From Galerina marginata (Eukaryota; Basidiomycota; Agaricomycetes; Agaricales; Galerinaceae), in the NCBI GenBank assembly GCA_023014335.1, contig JAECYW010000005.1:3162001-3226000 (forward strand): a DNA stretch of 64,000 nucleotides, written 5' to 3'. The translations under genes were made by a program, and so were the position numbers. The notes below the pieces were generated by a model. It saw only the letters and a program-made list of their open reading frames with translations, had not been told where the DNA came from and did not search any database. This document shows positions 1-11,281 of the stretch, in pieces. The number at the start of each line of letters is the position of its first letter. Position 1 is the first letter of the stretch.

Positions 1-23
1 GTGGTTCTGATTATTATTGCTAG

Positions 24-479
24 ACTTTCTGGCGGAGATTATTCCCAACGAAAGCATCACTTCCTTTCGTCCTCTGGCACGACAACAACTGTCGAGTCAT
101 GGCTATGCTACAGAACGATCCCGACGACCATCCCGATAAGGGTTACTTCGACGGGTGTGCCCTAGCGGTCGACGTCTTTCACTTCAACTGCAAACACAAA
201 GAATCAGATGAGGCTTGCAATAGGGACTGCAACCCATACAAATGGCCCATCCTCCGAACGCCTGAAGGTAATTGGCGCTTCAACTCATCCGCGGCCGAAC
301 AGGCAAACACATGGTTTGGGGGTTTCCAGGCAATTGTTCGAGAGATGCAGGTGGACAGGTATGAATTTTTTTTGGACGAGATGATCAAGCGGAGGAATCG
401 TATGATTATAAAAGAACTCAAGCGCAAGGGAGAGTGCCCGTATTTGATTCCACGAGATGAGCTTTTGCGTGAAGACTAG
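24..479 (+). CDS. 3' part of a KDZ-transposon-associated gene (C-terminal exon)
   Basis: Last exon of a gene that begins outside the window. An in-frame TAG at 21-23 sits inside an intron-like acceptor (TTGCTAG), so the exon probably starts at 24; the reading frame is then open through an internal ATG at 99 to the stop at 477-479, about 151 codons. The protein has WHDNNCRV, CALAVDVFHFNCKHK, a Cys/His pattern (FNCKHK, C-N-R-D-C), FNSSAAEQANTWFGGFQA and FFLDEMIKRRN. From memory of Agaricomycete proteomes, these match the C-terminal region of large proteins carrying CxC5/CxC6 cysteine clusters that accompany Kyakuja-Dileera-Zisupton (KDZ) transposases. No catalytic residues can be judged from this tail. 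The next gene downstream is convergent. The family call is moderate; coding status is strong because the frame is long and protein-like and ends in a charged helix (KRKGECPYLIPRDELL). Confidence 0.7.
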   Translation, partial: TFWRRLFPTKASLPFVLWHDNNCRVMAMLQNDPDDHPDKGYFDGCALAVDVFHFNCKHKESDEACNRDCNPYKWPILRTPEGNWRFNSSAAEQANTWFGGFQAIVREMQVDRYEFFLDEMIKRRNRMIIKELKRKGECPYLIPRDELLRED

Positions 480-1943
480 CACAACTTATCTATGTATGCA
501 TTAATCAGTGTTTTTCCTTTTAATCTATCTCTTCTCTACCTTTGATACTGGTTTAGTGATCCTAAGCATGTTTATGCACTTACCTACCTGGTTAAAGCTC
601 AAGATTACCAGATCAGCAGTGCTTGCCATTGCGAGGACGAAAGCGACCGGTCCGCAAATTTGAACTCCACTCGAAACACTGATCTCCAATGTTCGTGATG
701 CTTCCTCCTCTATTCCTTTCCCCGAGTCCAGACCTATGGCCAGCAGTGAATCCTCGAGCCCGGGGATACCACTGGCCCATCTGGAGGATTCTCTACCGTT
801 CCACAATCCAGCACTCCCCCGCCGTGTGCCTCTCTCCCTGGCACCTGCAACAAGGATGTAGGCCAGCATCGCACACGAAACCAACACCGAACAAAGGCGA
901 TCGGCCCCAACGACGACGTAAATGACACACATGGAGTTCCCATCCCATCGCATGCGCTTCCAGAAGATTAGCCTCAACGAGTACTACGAGTACTCGACCG
1001 CCACCTACCGAATTACTGCATGTGCAACCGAGAGCTGTGGGCCAACTCAGCAAACTAGCGCGGGATCGAAAACTTGAGAGGAGGCCCTGGAAGAGGGAGA
1101 CCTACCAGGTACGTGCCAGTTGAGTCTCCCGACTCAAACTGCTTTCCTTGCCTCCATCTCTGCATGTCCAGGCTTGACTGAGCAGTGTGGACCAGACGAT
1201 CATCAGTAACCGAGCCTAACCTTGCTCTGATCCCCGAAGTAAGCTGCCTTGATCCATTCCAATATACGAGTTTCTGTGATCGTCATCCATCCCTTCAACG
1301 AAGCCGTCAGAAAGCGCTGTAAGTCGATTCTACCCCTTGTTTTTCTCGTTCTTTATACATTTTTTTGTTTCCCCGTTTTGGACCCAAACTTAATGCAATA
1401 CGAATCGCTAATCCTTCTTACAGGTCTCACCCTTTGTTGGACCTCGCCAGGTTGGAAATTTTTGGAATGCGAAGATGTTCGCATATGCATACTAATTGCC
1501 ACCTTAGGTCCTCCTAATTACTTGTCAGCGACAACAAAATAGTCACCAAACTGCTTGTCGGTGCCTAACTATACAATCCAGAGAGCGCCATCGCTGTATC
1601 TCCCCGCTGCCCTGTATGGATCAGATTGTTGTTGATCATGTACTCGAAGTTACCCCCCCCCCTGAGGGCCCCCTTCACATTGTCGCGACGCCAGTGCTTT
1701 TATTGCGCCAGATGCGGAGATGGTTCAGCGGCTGCTCTTGCGTCTTACTGCCGGGGCAGACTCAACATCTCCGAAACCGCTTCCTCTGACCTTAATGTAT
1801 GCTTCCGCCTCTCCTTATTCCGGCGTACGCATACTCATTGCCGCCTTTAGCTGTTAAGAGGCGTTAACATTCTCTGACATTGAGTTCAAACTAATTATTG
1901 ACATAGTTGCAATTGTCGCGTAGATTAATATATAAGTACGTTC
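480..1943. other. Intergenic, no gene seen
   Basis: About 1.46 kb between two convergent genes. Open frames are short and not protein-like. A C9 run lies near 1655. Two similar stretches, around 1480-1520 and 1820-1860, share the pattern CGCATAYGCATACT-ATTGCC and may be a degenerate direct repeat. Nothing else is supported. Confidence 0.5.
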
Positions 1944-4900
1944 CTAATCTGAAGTAAGATCAATAGGATCTTCCCGTGATATCCCTACTCCGACTAGTAT
2001 TGCACCAAGTGAGCTACCGCTGTTCTCTTCACCTGCCAACGGATCAATGTCCATCTCTTCCTGCTTGATTCTTGCCTCTTCTTCTGAGAGTGTGTTGGTT
2101 TGCTGCTCCTTGGTCCAGCTGTCAATGCAGAGCAGTGAGCCTGATTGAATCCATTGTCGGAAATCAGACACGGTGTGAGGTGTTCTGATAGATGCTCGGC
2201 GAACTGCAGCAGCAATGAAGGGTTCAATTTCTGGATCGTCCGACTCGTGCATGTGGTTACCGAAGGTGCAGCTCTCACGAAAAACCTCGACTGCTTCTGG
2301 ATAGCCGATACCTAGATCAGTCTCAATCAGGCTTACTGCTGCTTCGTGGGCCAAGACTTCTTGAAGAAAAGTATCATATTTGAGGGGGTGGATTTGGATC
2401 AGGTTGACAGATTGAGGCGGGAACAGATGACGAAGAGCAGAGATAATGATCTGATAACCTGGTTCACCATAGCTTTAAATCATATTAGTACAAGGCCAAA
2501 TTATAATAACAGTAACTTACTATCCAGCGCCAGATTCAAGGAATCGACCATTTGCAAATTGACTCAACATTGCGTCCTGGTTGCACGCGCCACTGTAATG
2601 TTCTTTTGCTGCGATCAAAAAATCACTTACTCCACTTTCTGCAACGGTGGCAAGCGCAAGGTAATCACGGCAAACACGGTCAAAAATTGAACCGAAGTCG
2701 GGCGTCAGAGGCCAGTTTCCAGAAATCGCCTTAGGAAGCATGTCGGTTTCGAAGATATGACGTGTGCAGTAACCAATATAGACCTGGAAACTCGTCGCCA
2801 TTCGGTGTAATTGATTTTGCAGAGTGGGCAGTGGCCAGGTCCGGTTCTCCAAACTTGCTCGCATTTTCACTAATTTGGCAGATGGGAACTGGGGCAGACT
2901 CCTGTCGCAAAATGGGCAGAGAGTTGTCGGGTCTGCAACAGGCTCTTCCGGATCCTCCAATTTGACAGTCAAATCAGGAACCACGGTGGTTCCTTGAAAA
3001 TCACACACCAGCTGCAATGGCGAGAGCATAGGGAAAGAGTTGGCTTGAGAAGTCGACGAGCCCTCAAGTGCATTGACTGAGATGGGCGGAGCTGAAGCGA
3101 AGGCATCCACATTGAAAGCGGGGAGTTGCAAATCCAAGTGGATATTGCTTTGCGCCGGTCCCGAAGACTCGGATAATGGATTTATGGCGTCACCTTGAGG
3201 TATAGTAATGAGCGGTGATACAGCTGGCACAAGAGATGGGTGGGAATTGGTATCATTCGTCGAAGGAACCTGTGAAGCCCGCAAGTCGATGGAGAGACTT
3301 GGTGCAGGCCCACCTGCTGACCCAGAAGGAACTGGTAATGCACATCCAGCAGTGCCCTTTTTGACTCTGGCAGAAAATTTTGACCACGACCCTTGTGCGG
3401 TATGACCATAGGCAATAAACTCGGCTATAATCTCGGGTGAGGCATCTTTCCATACCTTTTTGTAATTGCAAACACTTGACTTCACGTATTTGAAGCCGAA
3501 AACTTCAGGAAACACCATCGCTTCCGTCATTTTGGGGTTGCCATCGAGCTGTTCTTTGATTTTGTTCCATCCCTTGTCCCACGCATAAACAGAGAGGTCA
3601 TTGAGGCTTCTTGGACTAGGAAGAGGCACGGCGATTGCTTCTTTCCGGGAAATGGTAGGGTTAGGCAATCTAGAGCTAGTCGACATTGCAGCTGGTGAGG
3701 TTGAACGTTGAGCGACTTTGACGAGGTCCAAAGTAGGTGCAAATGTGGGTTTAGTGCTTGAAGCAGAGGTAACATCGGGCATTCCAGAGGAGGAAAGATC
3801 AAAGCTGTCGTTATTGCTCTGGTGTATGGATTCTTGGTTAGCTTCACGTTGAGATTTCCGAAGGGGGGAAACAAGAGTGATATCCGCCGCTCGTTTTGAA
3901 CGTGGGAGTGACTTGATGAGGTCATAAATTCCAGGGCAGTTGCAAATCGGTATTTCTTCAAGAAGAGATGGACGGGAACGGAGAATAACTGGACGACCTT
4001 TATCAACAAGTATAATTGATGATGGAGTTATAGTTTCCCAGTGGTTGTTCGTCCAGTTGTCAAATAAGGTTTTCTTCTCAAGCTTTAGCTGCTCGACGAG
4101 AAGGGGGACGGATTCCAGCCTAAGCTTTGGATAGGTATCAACAAAGCAAGGGATTGTAAATGGCGCTGTATCAGGCTAGGAGTAAAACCATTAGATAAAT
4201 GAAGAAATGAATTCGGGATCATCACATACCTTGTAGTAGATGGTAATGTCAACTGTTCGCTTGAGCTCCTCGTCCATCTGAATGCGACGGGATTTGAGCT
4301 CCTCAACCCGATCACGCTCGACCTCAGCTGTGCTTTTCTTGTCTACCCAATCAGGACCACATGGTTGGGCTAACCCCTTCGCACGATTCCCATGGTTTGC
4401 CTTTTGATGCGCCGGAGGTACAGTAGACGATGACAGTGCCGAATTTGGAGCTGAAAGTGAAGGTGATACATGGGAAGTTTGCTGTGTTGGAGGCTGAGGA
4501 CTAATAGGAAGTGTTGCAGGATGCGGAGGTGTGGAGAGAGCAAGGGCTGCCGGTAGCGGGGCCTGGGGTGTAGATGTAGATGGGGTGTTGGGATGTTCAT
4601 GTGGTTGGACGGTATTTGCCTGAACAGGCACTGGAGCTGCGTAAAAAGCGTCGGTCTTGTGTGCTTTGCAAGGTGCTCGACTGGTATTAGTCGCTTGAGC
4701 TTCAAGTACTGCTTCACGACAGCAAGTCTTGCATTTTAGCTCAATGCACATCTGCGCACCTCGTGGCTTCCCACCAGACTTAGACTTGCAATTACCACGG
4801 CACGACATAACTCCTGCCTCAGGTGGAACCAAAGGTTGAACAACACGAAGAGGGGCATTCCATATTTCTTGAGGAAGTGGTAAGCCATTTTCGCGTGCGG

Positions 4901-5205
4901 AGACTCGCTTGACTAGGTTTTCGGCGTCTTCAAAATGGTATGAAACCTGAGTATGATAATGGGTCCAATGGCAACGGCCATCCGTACACTATACAGATTT
5001 GATAAAGTCAGTCATGGTTTGAAGGATAATCAAGCATACTTACCGACTGCACGATCCGATTTCGCATATGCTGTGTGCCTGCCTGTGTTGCTTCGTAGAC
5101 ACGAATAGCCCCCATTGGTTGCCTGCATTTCAGACAGACGGTGATGCGAGGTATGTTTGGATCGTCTGGTCGTTCTGGTGTGGCGGTCTGAGGTGCAGCT
5201 GACAT
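1944..5205 (-). CDS. RTC4-like domain protein with N-terminal cysteine clusters
   Basis: Four exons on the minus strand: 5205-5044, 4988-4230, 4175-2521, 2472-1944. All introns are GT-AG (54, 54 and 48 bp), phases agree, and the total is 1,035 codons (1,034 aa). N-terminus: CxxC (CLKCRQP), then CTDGRCHW, then a cluster near residue 105-125 (CRGNCKSK, KCKTCCREA), zinc-binding-like. Next come a long Pro/Ser/Thr linker and a charged coil (VERDRVEELKSRRIQMDEEL). The C-terminal third has CPFCDRSLPQFPS, a Tyr-rich stretch with CTRHIFETDMLPKA and ISGNWPLTPDF, and AGYYGEPGYQIIISALRHLF spliced across the last intron, followed by a helix with HEAAVSLIETDLG. This order matches the Restriction-of-Telomere-Capping 4 (RTC4-like) domain. 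In mushrooms such proteins are often found in transposon-rich loci. The acidic C-terminus ends DPIDLTSD. No break seen. Function is unknown; the domain call is the strong part. Confidence 0.78.
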
Positions 5206-5483
5206 GACAATACCGCTTTACAGAGCGCTGTGGGGACAAAAATTGGCATTGAGAAGACCTGCACTAAATACATCGAGATCGCTTGGACAGAGTCAAGTGG
5301 CTAAGCCATAGGCCCACAGCTTTCATGGACAAGAGTTTCCGCATGTTGATAAAAGCCCTTGCATCGACAGTCGCGTTACTTAGAATAGGAAGGTAGAGGG
5401 AGAAGCGTTGGTGCCAAAGCGCAAAGTTGAAGCGGCACCGGGCACGCTCACCCGGTATTTGCTCTTTGTTTATTCGAGAGGCT
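5206..5483. other. Upstream region of the RTC4-like gene
   Basis: Contains the likely promoter of the minus-strand RTC4-like gene. No obvious TATA box and no coding frame. Confidence 0.4.
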
Positions 5484-5715
5484 CAAGTCCAAATCAGGTC
5501 CAAGTTCGCGTCCAGTGCAAGTCCAATGTTGATCCAATGTTCATTATTTGAGGTACAAGCTAGGTACAAGGGATATAAACAGCAGGTCTAACTAGAGTCT
5601 AACTGAAGGTCTAACTGAGGTGCAAGTCAAGGTACAACTGGTAGAAATGCGGTCCAACCTTGAGTCCAAGTCCAAGTCTAAGGTCCAAGGTCCAGGTCCA
5701 AGGTCCAATTAGACC
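5484..5715. repeat. Degenerate GGTCCAA-type simple repeat
   Basis: About 230 bp of imperfect short repeats around the unit (A)AGTCCAA / GGTCCAA, with drifted versions such as GGTACAA and GTCTAACT. The clearest block is at 5660-5710, where GGTCCAAGGTCCAGGTCC is seen. It lies directly before the first R1 copy. Confidence 0.7.
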
Positions 5716-7395
5716 TGTGACCCCGTCGAACCGACTTTCTGTGAGTCATGCGTTATAAAGGTGTGATGAATTGTCACTAGTCACTGAGTGGAATTTCAGT
5801 CTTTGGACGTGCTTTGGACCTTGACTTCGGTCTCACCAACCTCCCTCCCCCGACGCATACCGAAAACGACAGGCTGCCGCGATTCCTAGAGGCTATACAC
5901 CAAAATCTAGAGCAAAGCAAAGGCACTCTCAAGCGGAGCCTTTGCCTGCTATTTCAACTTGAAATTCCACCGCCTCAGAGTCGCTCTTTCGCTTCTGCCT
6001 TGGTATTGAATGACTCCTGGAGTTGTGCCAGGCTTCGTATCAGCAATATGAGCTTTTCTGTTTACAGTACACTTCGCGTTATGAAACAGTCTTCTTATTA
6101 AAATATCGCTGCTGACAGTCTATTCGTTAAATCCGCCAGGAGGATAGAGCGAAGAAAGGGCTCATATCTTAGGTATTTAAACAAGATCGTCTACCAGATT
6201 TTCTACTTCTTACACGCTTATCCCTCTAGCTACTTTTTACGGTGGGGAATGGCCTTTTATCACCATCGATCGACATCTCTCCCCAAAATTTCTGAGTCTC
6301 GAGAAGGTCCAGCGTCCTCATCACCATGCAGAGACTGTGATGATCCACGAGTTGGGTCGTTTATCGATCATTTGGGACTTGCAGTTACGCCCAACTCTTA
6401 CTGATGTATACCGTCCCTCTCAGCATTCCTGCACGGCCGTGGCTCTGGATACCTGATCACCAATTTTTGAAGCTCAAACCTCACTCCACACCTCGTCGCT
6501 TGCGCCTTACCCACGGAGTCTCTAGTAATCGCAGCTCTTGTCGAACCCTCATCTCTTCCCACTCAATCGGCCTCAGCCTCAATGCCCCAATGCGAAGATG
6601 GAGATAAAGGTAAACCATGAAGCTGCCCTGCTACCCGATCCCCGTGGTACATGCTCTGCGATAAGCTTTGTCTAGCACCCTTTTGTATATCGATATCTCC
6701 TTGATCGCGTTCTAACTACTCATTTCAAGTCGGAATTCTGTCATCCTGCTGTCTGGGTTTTCAACATGATGTACTCAGATTCCGGAGTTGGAGCCCTATT
6801 TTCGGAGGCTTCAGCCGTATTCTGATCCTCCTGTAGCTGTGAGTCCTTGCCAAGATTGACCCAAGAGTGCGTCGACTCCAAATATCCTTGAGCTTTCAAA
6901 TATGATCGTAAAAATCGAATTTAGCACTGCGGTACCGTTTGTTTATCATCCATTTCTCGACCACCGCTTCCAAGTTGGCACCTTATACTGTTTTTCCTGG
7001 CTGGATCTCCTTCATGCGTACTCAGAAATAGGAGCTGGCGCCGTGGTCTTCCATTGACAGCCATTCTATTCTGTGTGTAGTGCTTAGTTCAGAATATAGC
7101 CAGAAATCGACTAGAACTTGGCTCATATCCCGTGTCTCCTCCAGCTTCGCTCCCGATAATTCTCTAGCTCGTAGTCGACGGTCGTACACCCTCCAATTCC
7201 TCCTGTTTATTCTATTTACCCGCCCTGGCTTCCCGGATACCTCGCTAGCCCACTCTGCCTTTTTCTGCAACGCCTTAGACTGGACTTCACGGCGACCCCG
7301 CGATGTCGATCCTGGCTAGATTTTTCGAGACCAACTCCTCAGATTCAGTTGCAGAGCCGGTTATACTGTCTTCCGTACTAGTCTGATATCAGTTG

Positions 7396-7549
7396 TGTCA
7401 GAATTGGCTGCTCGGTCCGACTTCCCCCGTAATATACATGTACAAACAGTTCATATTTCCTGTTTGTACTCGCACATTCTCTTCAACTATTACGTTCATT
7501 CTCCGTCCTGCGCGTCTAACCCCGTTCCTATTGGAGCTAGGTTCTGTTA
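7396..7549 (+). repeat. 5' LTR of the miniature element
   Basis: 154 bp, identical to 8283-8436. Begins TGTCAG, ends CTGTTA; preceded by AGTTG. Confidence 0.9.
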
Positions 7550-8282
7550 GGTTATGGGCCCCGCGCTTCATCTATCTTTCAGGGAGTCTTATTTTGTGTC
7601 TGGCAGCGACAAAGTTTTGCGCCACATCATCATCTTGTGCCAGTTGCCAAATGGCTTCTGAAGACGCCCACAAAGCGTATATTAGGTTGGTTGGCCTAGT
7701 AGCCGCCATATAGTGTTTACATGCACATCATCTGGGGTTGGTTGGCCTAGTAGTCACCAAATTATGTTTCTGTCAACACATCCTGCATCCAGGTTGGCCA
7801 GCATTGCCACCTATCACCTCAACCATATACCCCCCTCATTCAGGCACCCAACTTGCCTCCATATCATCACATCCCATTCTTCAGTTCTTCAGCAGCTCAT
7901 CACAGTGGACCCCCATCCTGGCTTCATTCAAGATTCAAGAAGCCCAAGTCAAGATTCAAGCTTCCTCATCATCTCATTCCATGACTCACACCCCCCACAT
8001 CATGGACCAGGCTTATGACCAGCCCACCTCTTTTTCCTACTCACCATTCACCATTTACCCATCTTGCCATCACCATCCTCATCATCATCATCAGTACCAA
8101 TTTGGATGAAGACCTCAATTTCTCTTAGGATTCTTGGGAAGATCTTAGATGGGTTTACTTTCTTATTTTTCCAGATTTTTAGTGGGAGTTGCACTCATTT
8201 AATCACCTTCCCTTCCATACTTATTCAGTGGGAGTCTGCCCTATTTTTCTTTCTGCTTCTTCGGTCTCTCGCAGAGTGGGAG

Positions 8283-8436
8283 TGTCAGAATTGGCTGCTC
8301 GGTCCGACTTCCCCCGTAATATACATGTACAAACAGTTCATATTTCCTGTTTGTACTCGCACATTCTCTTCAACTATTACGTTCATTCTCCGTCCTGCGC
8401 GTCTAACCCCGTTCCTATTGGAGCTAGGTTCTGTTA
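8283..8436 (+). repeat. 3' LTR of the miniature element
   Basis: 154 bp, identical to 7396-7549; preceded by the purine tract and followed by AGTTG. Confidence 0.9.
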
Positions 8437-9479
8437 AGTTGTTGCTCGACAGAATTTAGTCATCAATTCGACTCAATGCAGGAAGGTCGTAAATGCTCTG
8501 CCTTCGTCTATGGTAATGCATTAGGATTCTACTTTGCTTTCTGTTCAACTAATGCAATCCGCATTCACTTATGTCCCTCCTGGGGCCATTTTCTAGTCAT
8601 AGATCGAGATAACTTTGCCACCACTCAGATATTCGAGGTATTCGTAAATCGCAGCAGTGACGGCGAACCATTCGAATGCTCAGCATTCAATCCATTCAAA
8701 TTATTTGTCTTTGTCTTTTAATCTCGAAGGTTTCCGCCTGTACTCTAGACGCCGCCTACAGATGTGCGTCGCGTTGAGGTTTGACTACTTATTGTCCCTC
8801 ACACCAGACTTCAAATTTACTTATGCTCATATGAGACGACGATAGCCAAAAATCTCTCACTAGGATACATACCTGAATGGACGACAGGCGTTCGGTCGCC
8901 TGGCGGGAGCAAGTTCACATATCGCTTATTCGCCTCTTTACGATAGGCGATATCAAGGTCGTTCGTCCTTCGCTTCCCTCGTTTATAATGTTTCTTATCT
9001 TGGCCACCTAATCAAGGCACTTCCATTGAAACGTACATGCTTGCATAATTTAAATACTCAGAACACGAGCTAGCTATGAATTCGACTCGACGCCGGGATC
9101 GCGGAAGCAGATAAATTTGAAGCGCCAATCCAATTCATTCGATCATCTACTCAAAGGCATAATTATAACATGGCAGGCGATAACCCGCTCCTTTGGGCGG
9201 TACTGTGCACACCGCATTGTGCATGAATCCTCGAATAGCCCTAACACCACGGACGCCATTAAATGCAGTCCGTATCGCCTAACATTTTGATTATAAGACA
9301 CTCACTGTACTTCCCTGCTCGCGAGGAACAGATGAAGGCTATGAAGTTGGGCAGAGACGAGAAGGGCCTTGTGGACTGTGGGGAAATTGATATGGGTGTC
9401 GAATTCACACTGTTATACTAGATGTCAACGATGAACCAAAAAAAATAACATGAAATAAGGGAGGACATACGATCGGGAC

Positions 9480-10403
9480 TGGAATTTGACCAGAAAAACT
9501 TGAGGAGGGGAAGGGACTTACGAGGAGGCTGGCGCCGAAGATGGCATATTTGGACTGGTTCCATCTTTACCTTCCGCAGAGCATATCCCCACTCGAACAA
9601 CGCCCTATCAGTCCCTCTCCCGCTCCTACTATCATTGTCATCATCCTCGTTACCATCCGCTGGCAGGCCAATCCTCGCCTCGCAGCTCCGTAGTGCATCG
9701 ACGGACCGTCCCCCGCCGGGCTTCAGCCCTTTCCCTCGGCGCTGTCGCCAGGCCGTAGGCTGTTGCACCGCAGTCTATTTGTTTCCCTGGGTACGTCGTG
9801 TGGCGAGGCAGTGCCAGGGAGACGTCTTACGAGCGTGAGGACGAGCAGAAGGGGATGGCAGAACTCGCGAAGCCAGGCGGGCTGCTGCCGCCACTGTGGA
9901 GGAGCGTCGAGATGGAAGGAGTCGGGATGCTGTTGAGGGAAGTTGACCCAGGGCGTTTGGGGGGTCAACTGCATGCTGCGCGGGATGGCTCATTGTGGCG
10001 GAGGCCGTGGGTCGTACCGTTGTGGAGTAGAGTAGAGTAGCGGCTAGTAGTATCAGAAGGAAAGGACCTTCAGCTCGCCAGCAGGGAGGCTCGAGCCAGG
10101 TGGGGCGAATGAACAGCCGGAGCCGCTGCTGGCACGGCAGTCCGAGACTGCAGGTGATTATGAGTAAGAAAGGAAGAACTCTGGATGTTTGTGATCTCAC
10201 CGTTGTTGATGCATTTCGCGTCGTAAGAGTAGGGACCCAAGCTGGGTGCATTGACATGCAGTCATAGGACGTCGCTTTCCGTCCCCAGGTGAGCCAAAGT
10301 AGTCGGTGTAAGATAAGCTTTCTGAATTATTCTAATAGGTCGCGCTAATGTTGCAGCTGTTGTTGTGGTCGTCGAGAACGAGTCGGAGAATGGCAGAGAA
10401 CCC
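9480..10403 (-). repeat. R2 repeat, copy 1 (gene-like, minus strand)
   Basis: Gene-like repeat of unknown identity, read on the minus strand from the GAGTCACGTG site. Landmarks shared with other copies: the block around 10195-10230 with a GTGAGATC donor-like site; a hydrophobic stretch LPFLLIITCSLGLP near 10160; and at 9517-9560 the peptide RWNQSKYAIFGASLL ending at a GTAAG donor (reverse complement of CTTAC at 9517-9521). A 160-codon frame across 9775-10257 is not conserved in other copies, so I do not call it a gene. Limits approximate. Confidence 0.5.
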
Positions 10404-10413
10404 GAGTCACGTG
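10404..10413. promoter_or_regulatory. GAGTCACGTG site between R2 and R1 (copy 1)
   Basis: GAGTCACGTG with a CACGTG E-box core, at the junction of a minus-strand R2 and a plus-strand R1. The same decamer is found at four other R2/R1 junctions. GTCACGTG is the core bound by Cbf1/USF-type bHLH proteins; a role here is inferred. Confidence 0.45.
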
Positions 10414-10800
10414 TGGTCGATTGATGGATCAGGCGCAGTGGCTTCACCTTGTTGATTCTTGAATCGTTCTCACCAAGTTCCCCAGATGCATACCGAAATC
10501 GACAGCCTGCCACGACTACCAGAGACCATAACCCAAGCACGAAGCACTGGCACTCTCAAGTGGAGTGGAGCTTTCACCTACCATTTCCACTGCTTCAGAG
10601 TCGCACATCGTTTCGACCTTGGTGAGGCTTTGACGGTCGTAGTTGGTGACAGGCTTCAAATCGTCAATGCTTCCTTCCGCTTCGTCTTTGTATTCTGGAA
10701 CAACCTATGCACTACTCGGATCTCATCTTTGGCAACACATCCCGTCGTCCGCTTGCTCGATTCGCCAGGAAGATATAGCGAGTGGCTCAAATCTTGAGCC
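10414..10800 (+). repeat. R1 repeat, copy 2, left part
   Basis: Aligns with the start of R1 at 26958 and 34936 (GATGCATACCGAAATCGACAG block; CTCAAGTGGA block). Stops near 10800, where the transposon-derived cluster begins; the rest of R1 resumes near 18780. Confidence 0.6.
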
Positions 10801-11281
10801 CTTTCATCAGCGAAATGCCCCGGCTCTCACGGCACGGACATATCAGGTTGCGATCAGATCATGATCCTCGAAATCACTCATAATCCGTAAGATTCCTCAT
10901 AACTGGCTGCCGAAAGCTCTTAGTTCTCATAGACAAATTACGTCTCCCCCAAAATATCAAAAAGTGATTCCTTACACCATGAGATATGAAATAATTATAG
11001 ATGAAATGAGTAATTCCAGTGTTTATGATCTGGCTCTAATTTCCCTCTAAACAAGACCTAGTTTGGTCATGAGTGATGTATGGTCGAGGTATAGTCAAGT
11101 TACCATCGAGATACAGCAATATGCCAGCTGTGTTATGCACACACTACATAGTACCTATATTTTAATCCTATCACGGTCAGGTTGACTCTCCAATCAAGTA
11201 ATGGATCAAATAAAGTGGGATATATTCATTGAAATGTAGTATAGATTAAAGCATTAATTAGGCAAATACAAATGTCAAACA
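10801..11281. other. Left flank of the Plavaka/DUF6698 cluster, no gene seen
   Basis: AT-rich non-coding DNA. I looked for a CACTA-type terminal inverted repeat matching 18.4-18.8 kb and could not see one. Confidence 0.4.

Larger units (their letters stand above)
7396..8436 (+). mobile_element. Miniature LTR element (TRIM-like, copia-type priming site)
   Basis: Two identical 154-bp direct repeats (7396-7549 and 8283-8436) flank a 733-bp interior, and the whole is bordered by the 5-bp target duplication AGTTG (7391-7395 and 8437-8441). The LTR starts TGTCAGAATTGG and ends TTCTGTTA. Directly after the left LTR is GGTTATGGGCC (7550-7560), resembling the primer-binding site of copia-type elements that use an initiator-tRNA(Met) fragment (from memory). 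A purine-rich GCAGAGTGGGAG (8271-8282) abuts the right LTR. These set the + orientation. The interior has no protease, RT or integrase; it has a 20-codon start (MASEDAHKAYIRLVGLVAAI at 7651-7713) that may be a gag relic, and a repeated TTGGTTGGCCTAGTAG (near 7684 and 7741). LTR identity implies a recent insertion, mobilised in trans. Confidence 0.85.
5760..9480 (+). repeat. R1 repeat, copy 1 (split by a miniature LTR element)
   Basis: First copy of a dispersed non-coding-looking repeat. It aligns by eye with copies at 10.4, 18.8, 26.9, 34.9, 43.6 and 53.8 kb. Landmarks: an early block with GACGCATACCGAAA; a block with TAGTAATCGCAGCTCTTG; three hairpin modules (6750-6880 degenerate, 6999-7102 clear, third starting near 7307); and a distal block near 9080-9400 with GATCGCGGAAGCAG and ATGAACCAAAAAAAATA. 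The third hairpin is interrupted by the 7396-8436 insertion and resumes at 8442. Open frames inside are not conserved between copies. Outer limits are approximate. Confidence 0.65.

Noticed and set aside
525..1060. Overlapping open frames of 69-150 codons on the minus strand
   Set aside because: No motif, no plausible splice structure, and composition is like non-coding DNA.
9775..10257. 160-codon open frame with a hydrophobic start (minus strand)
   Set aside because: Only the LPFLL-ITCSLGL part recurs in other R2 copies and the rest is not conserved; treated as part of R2.
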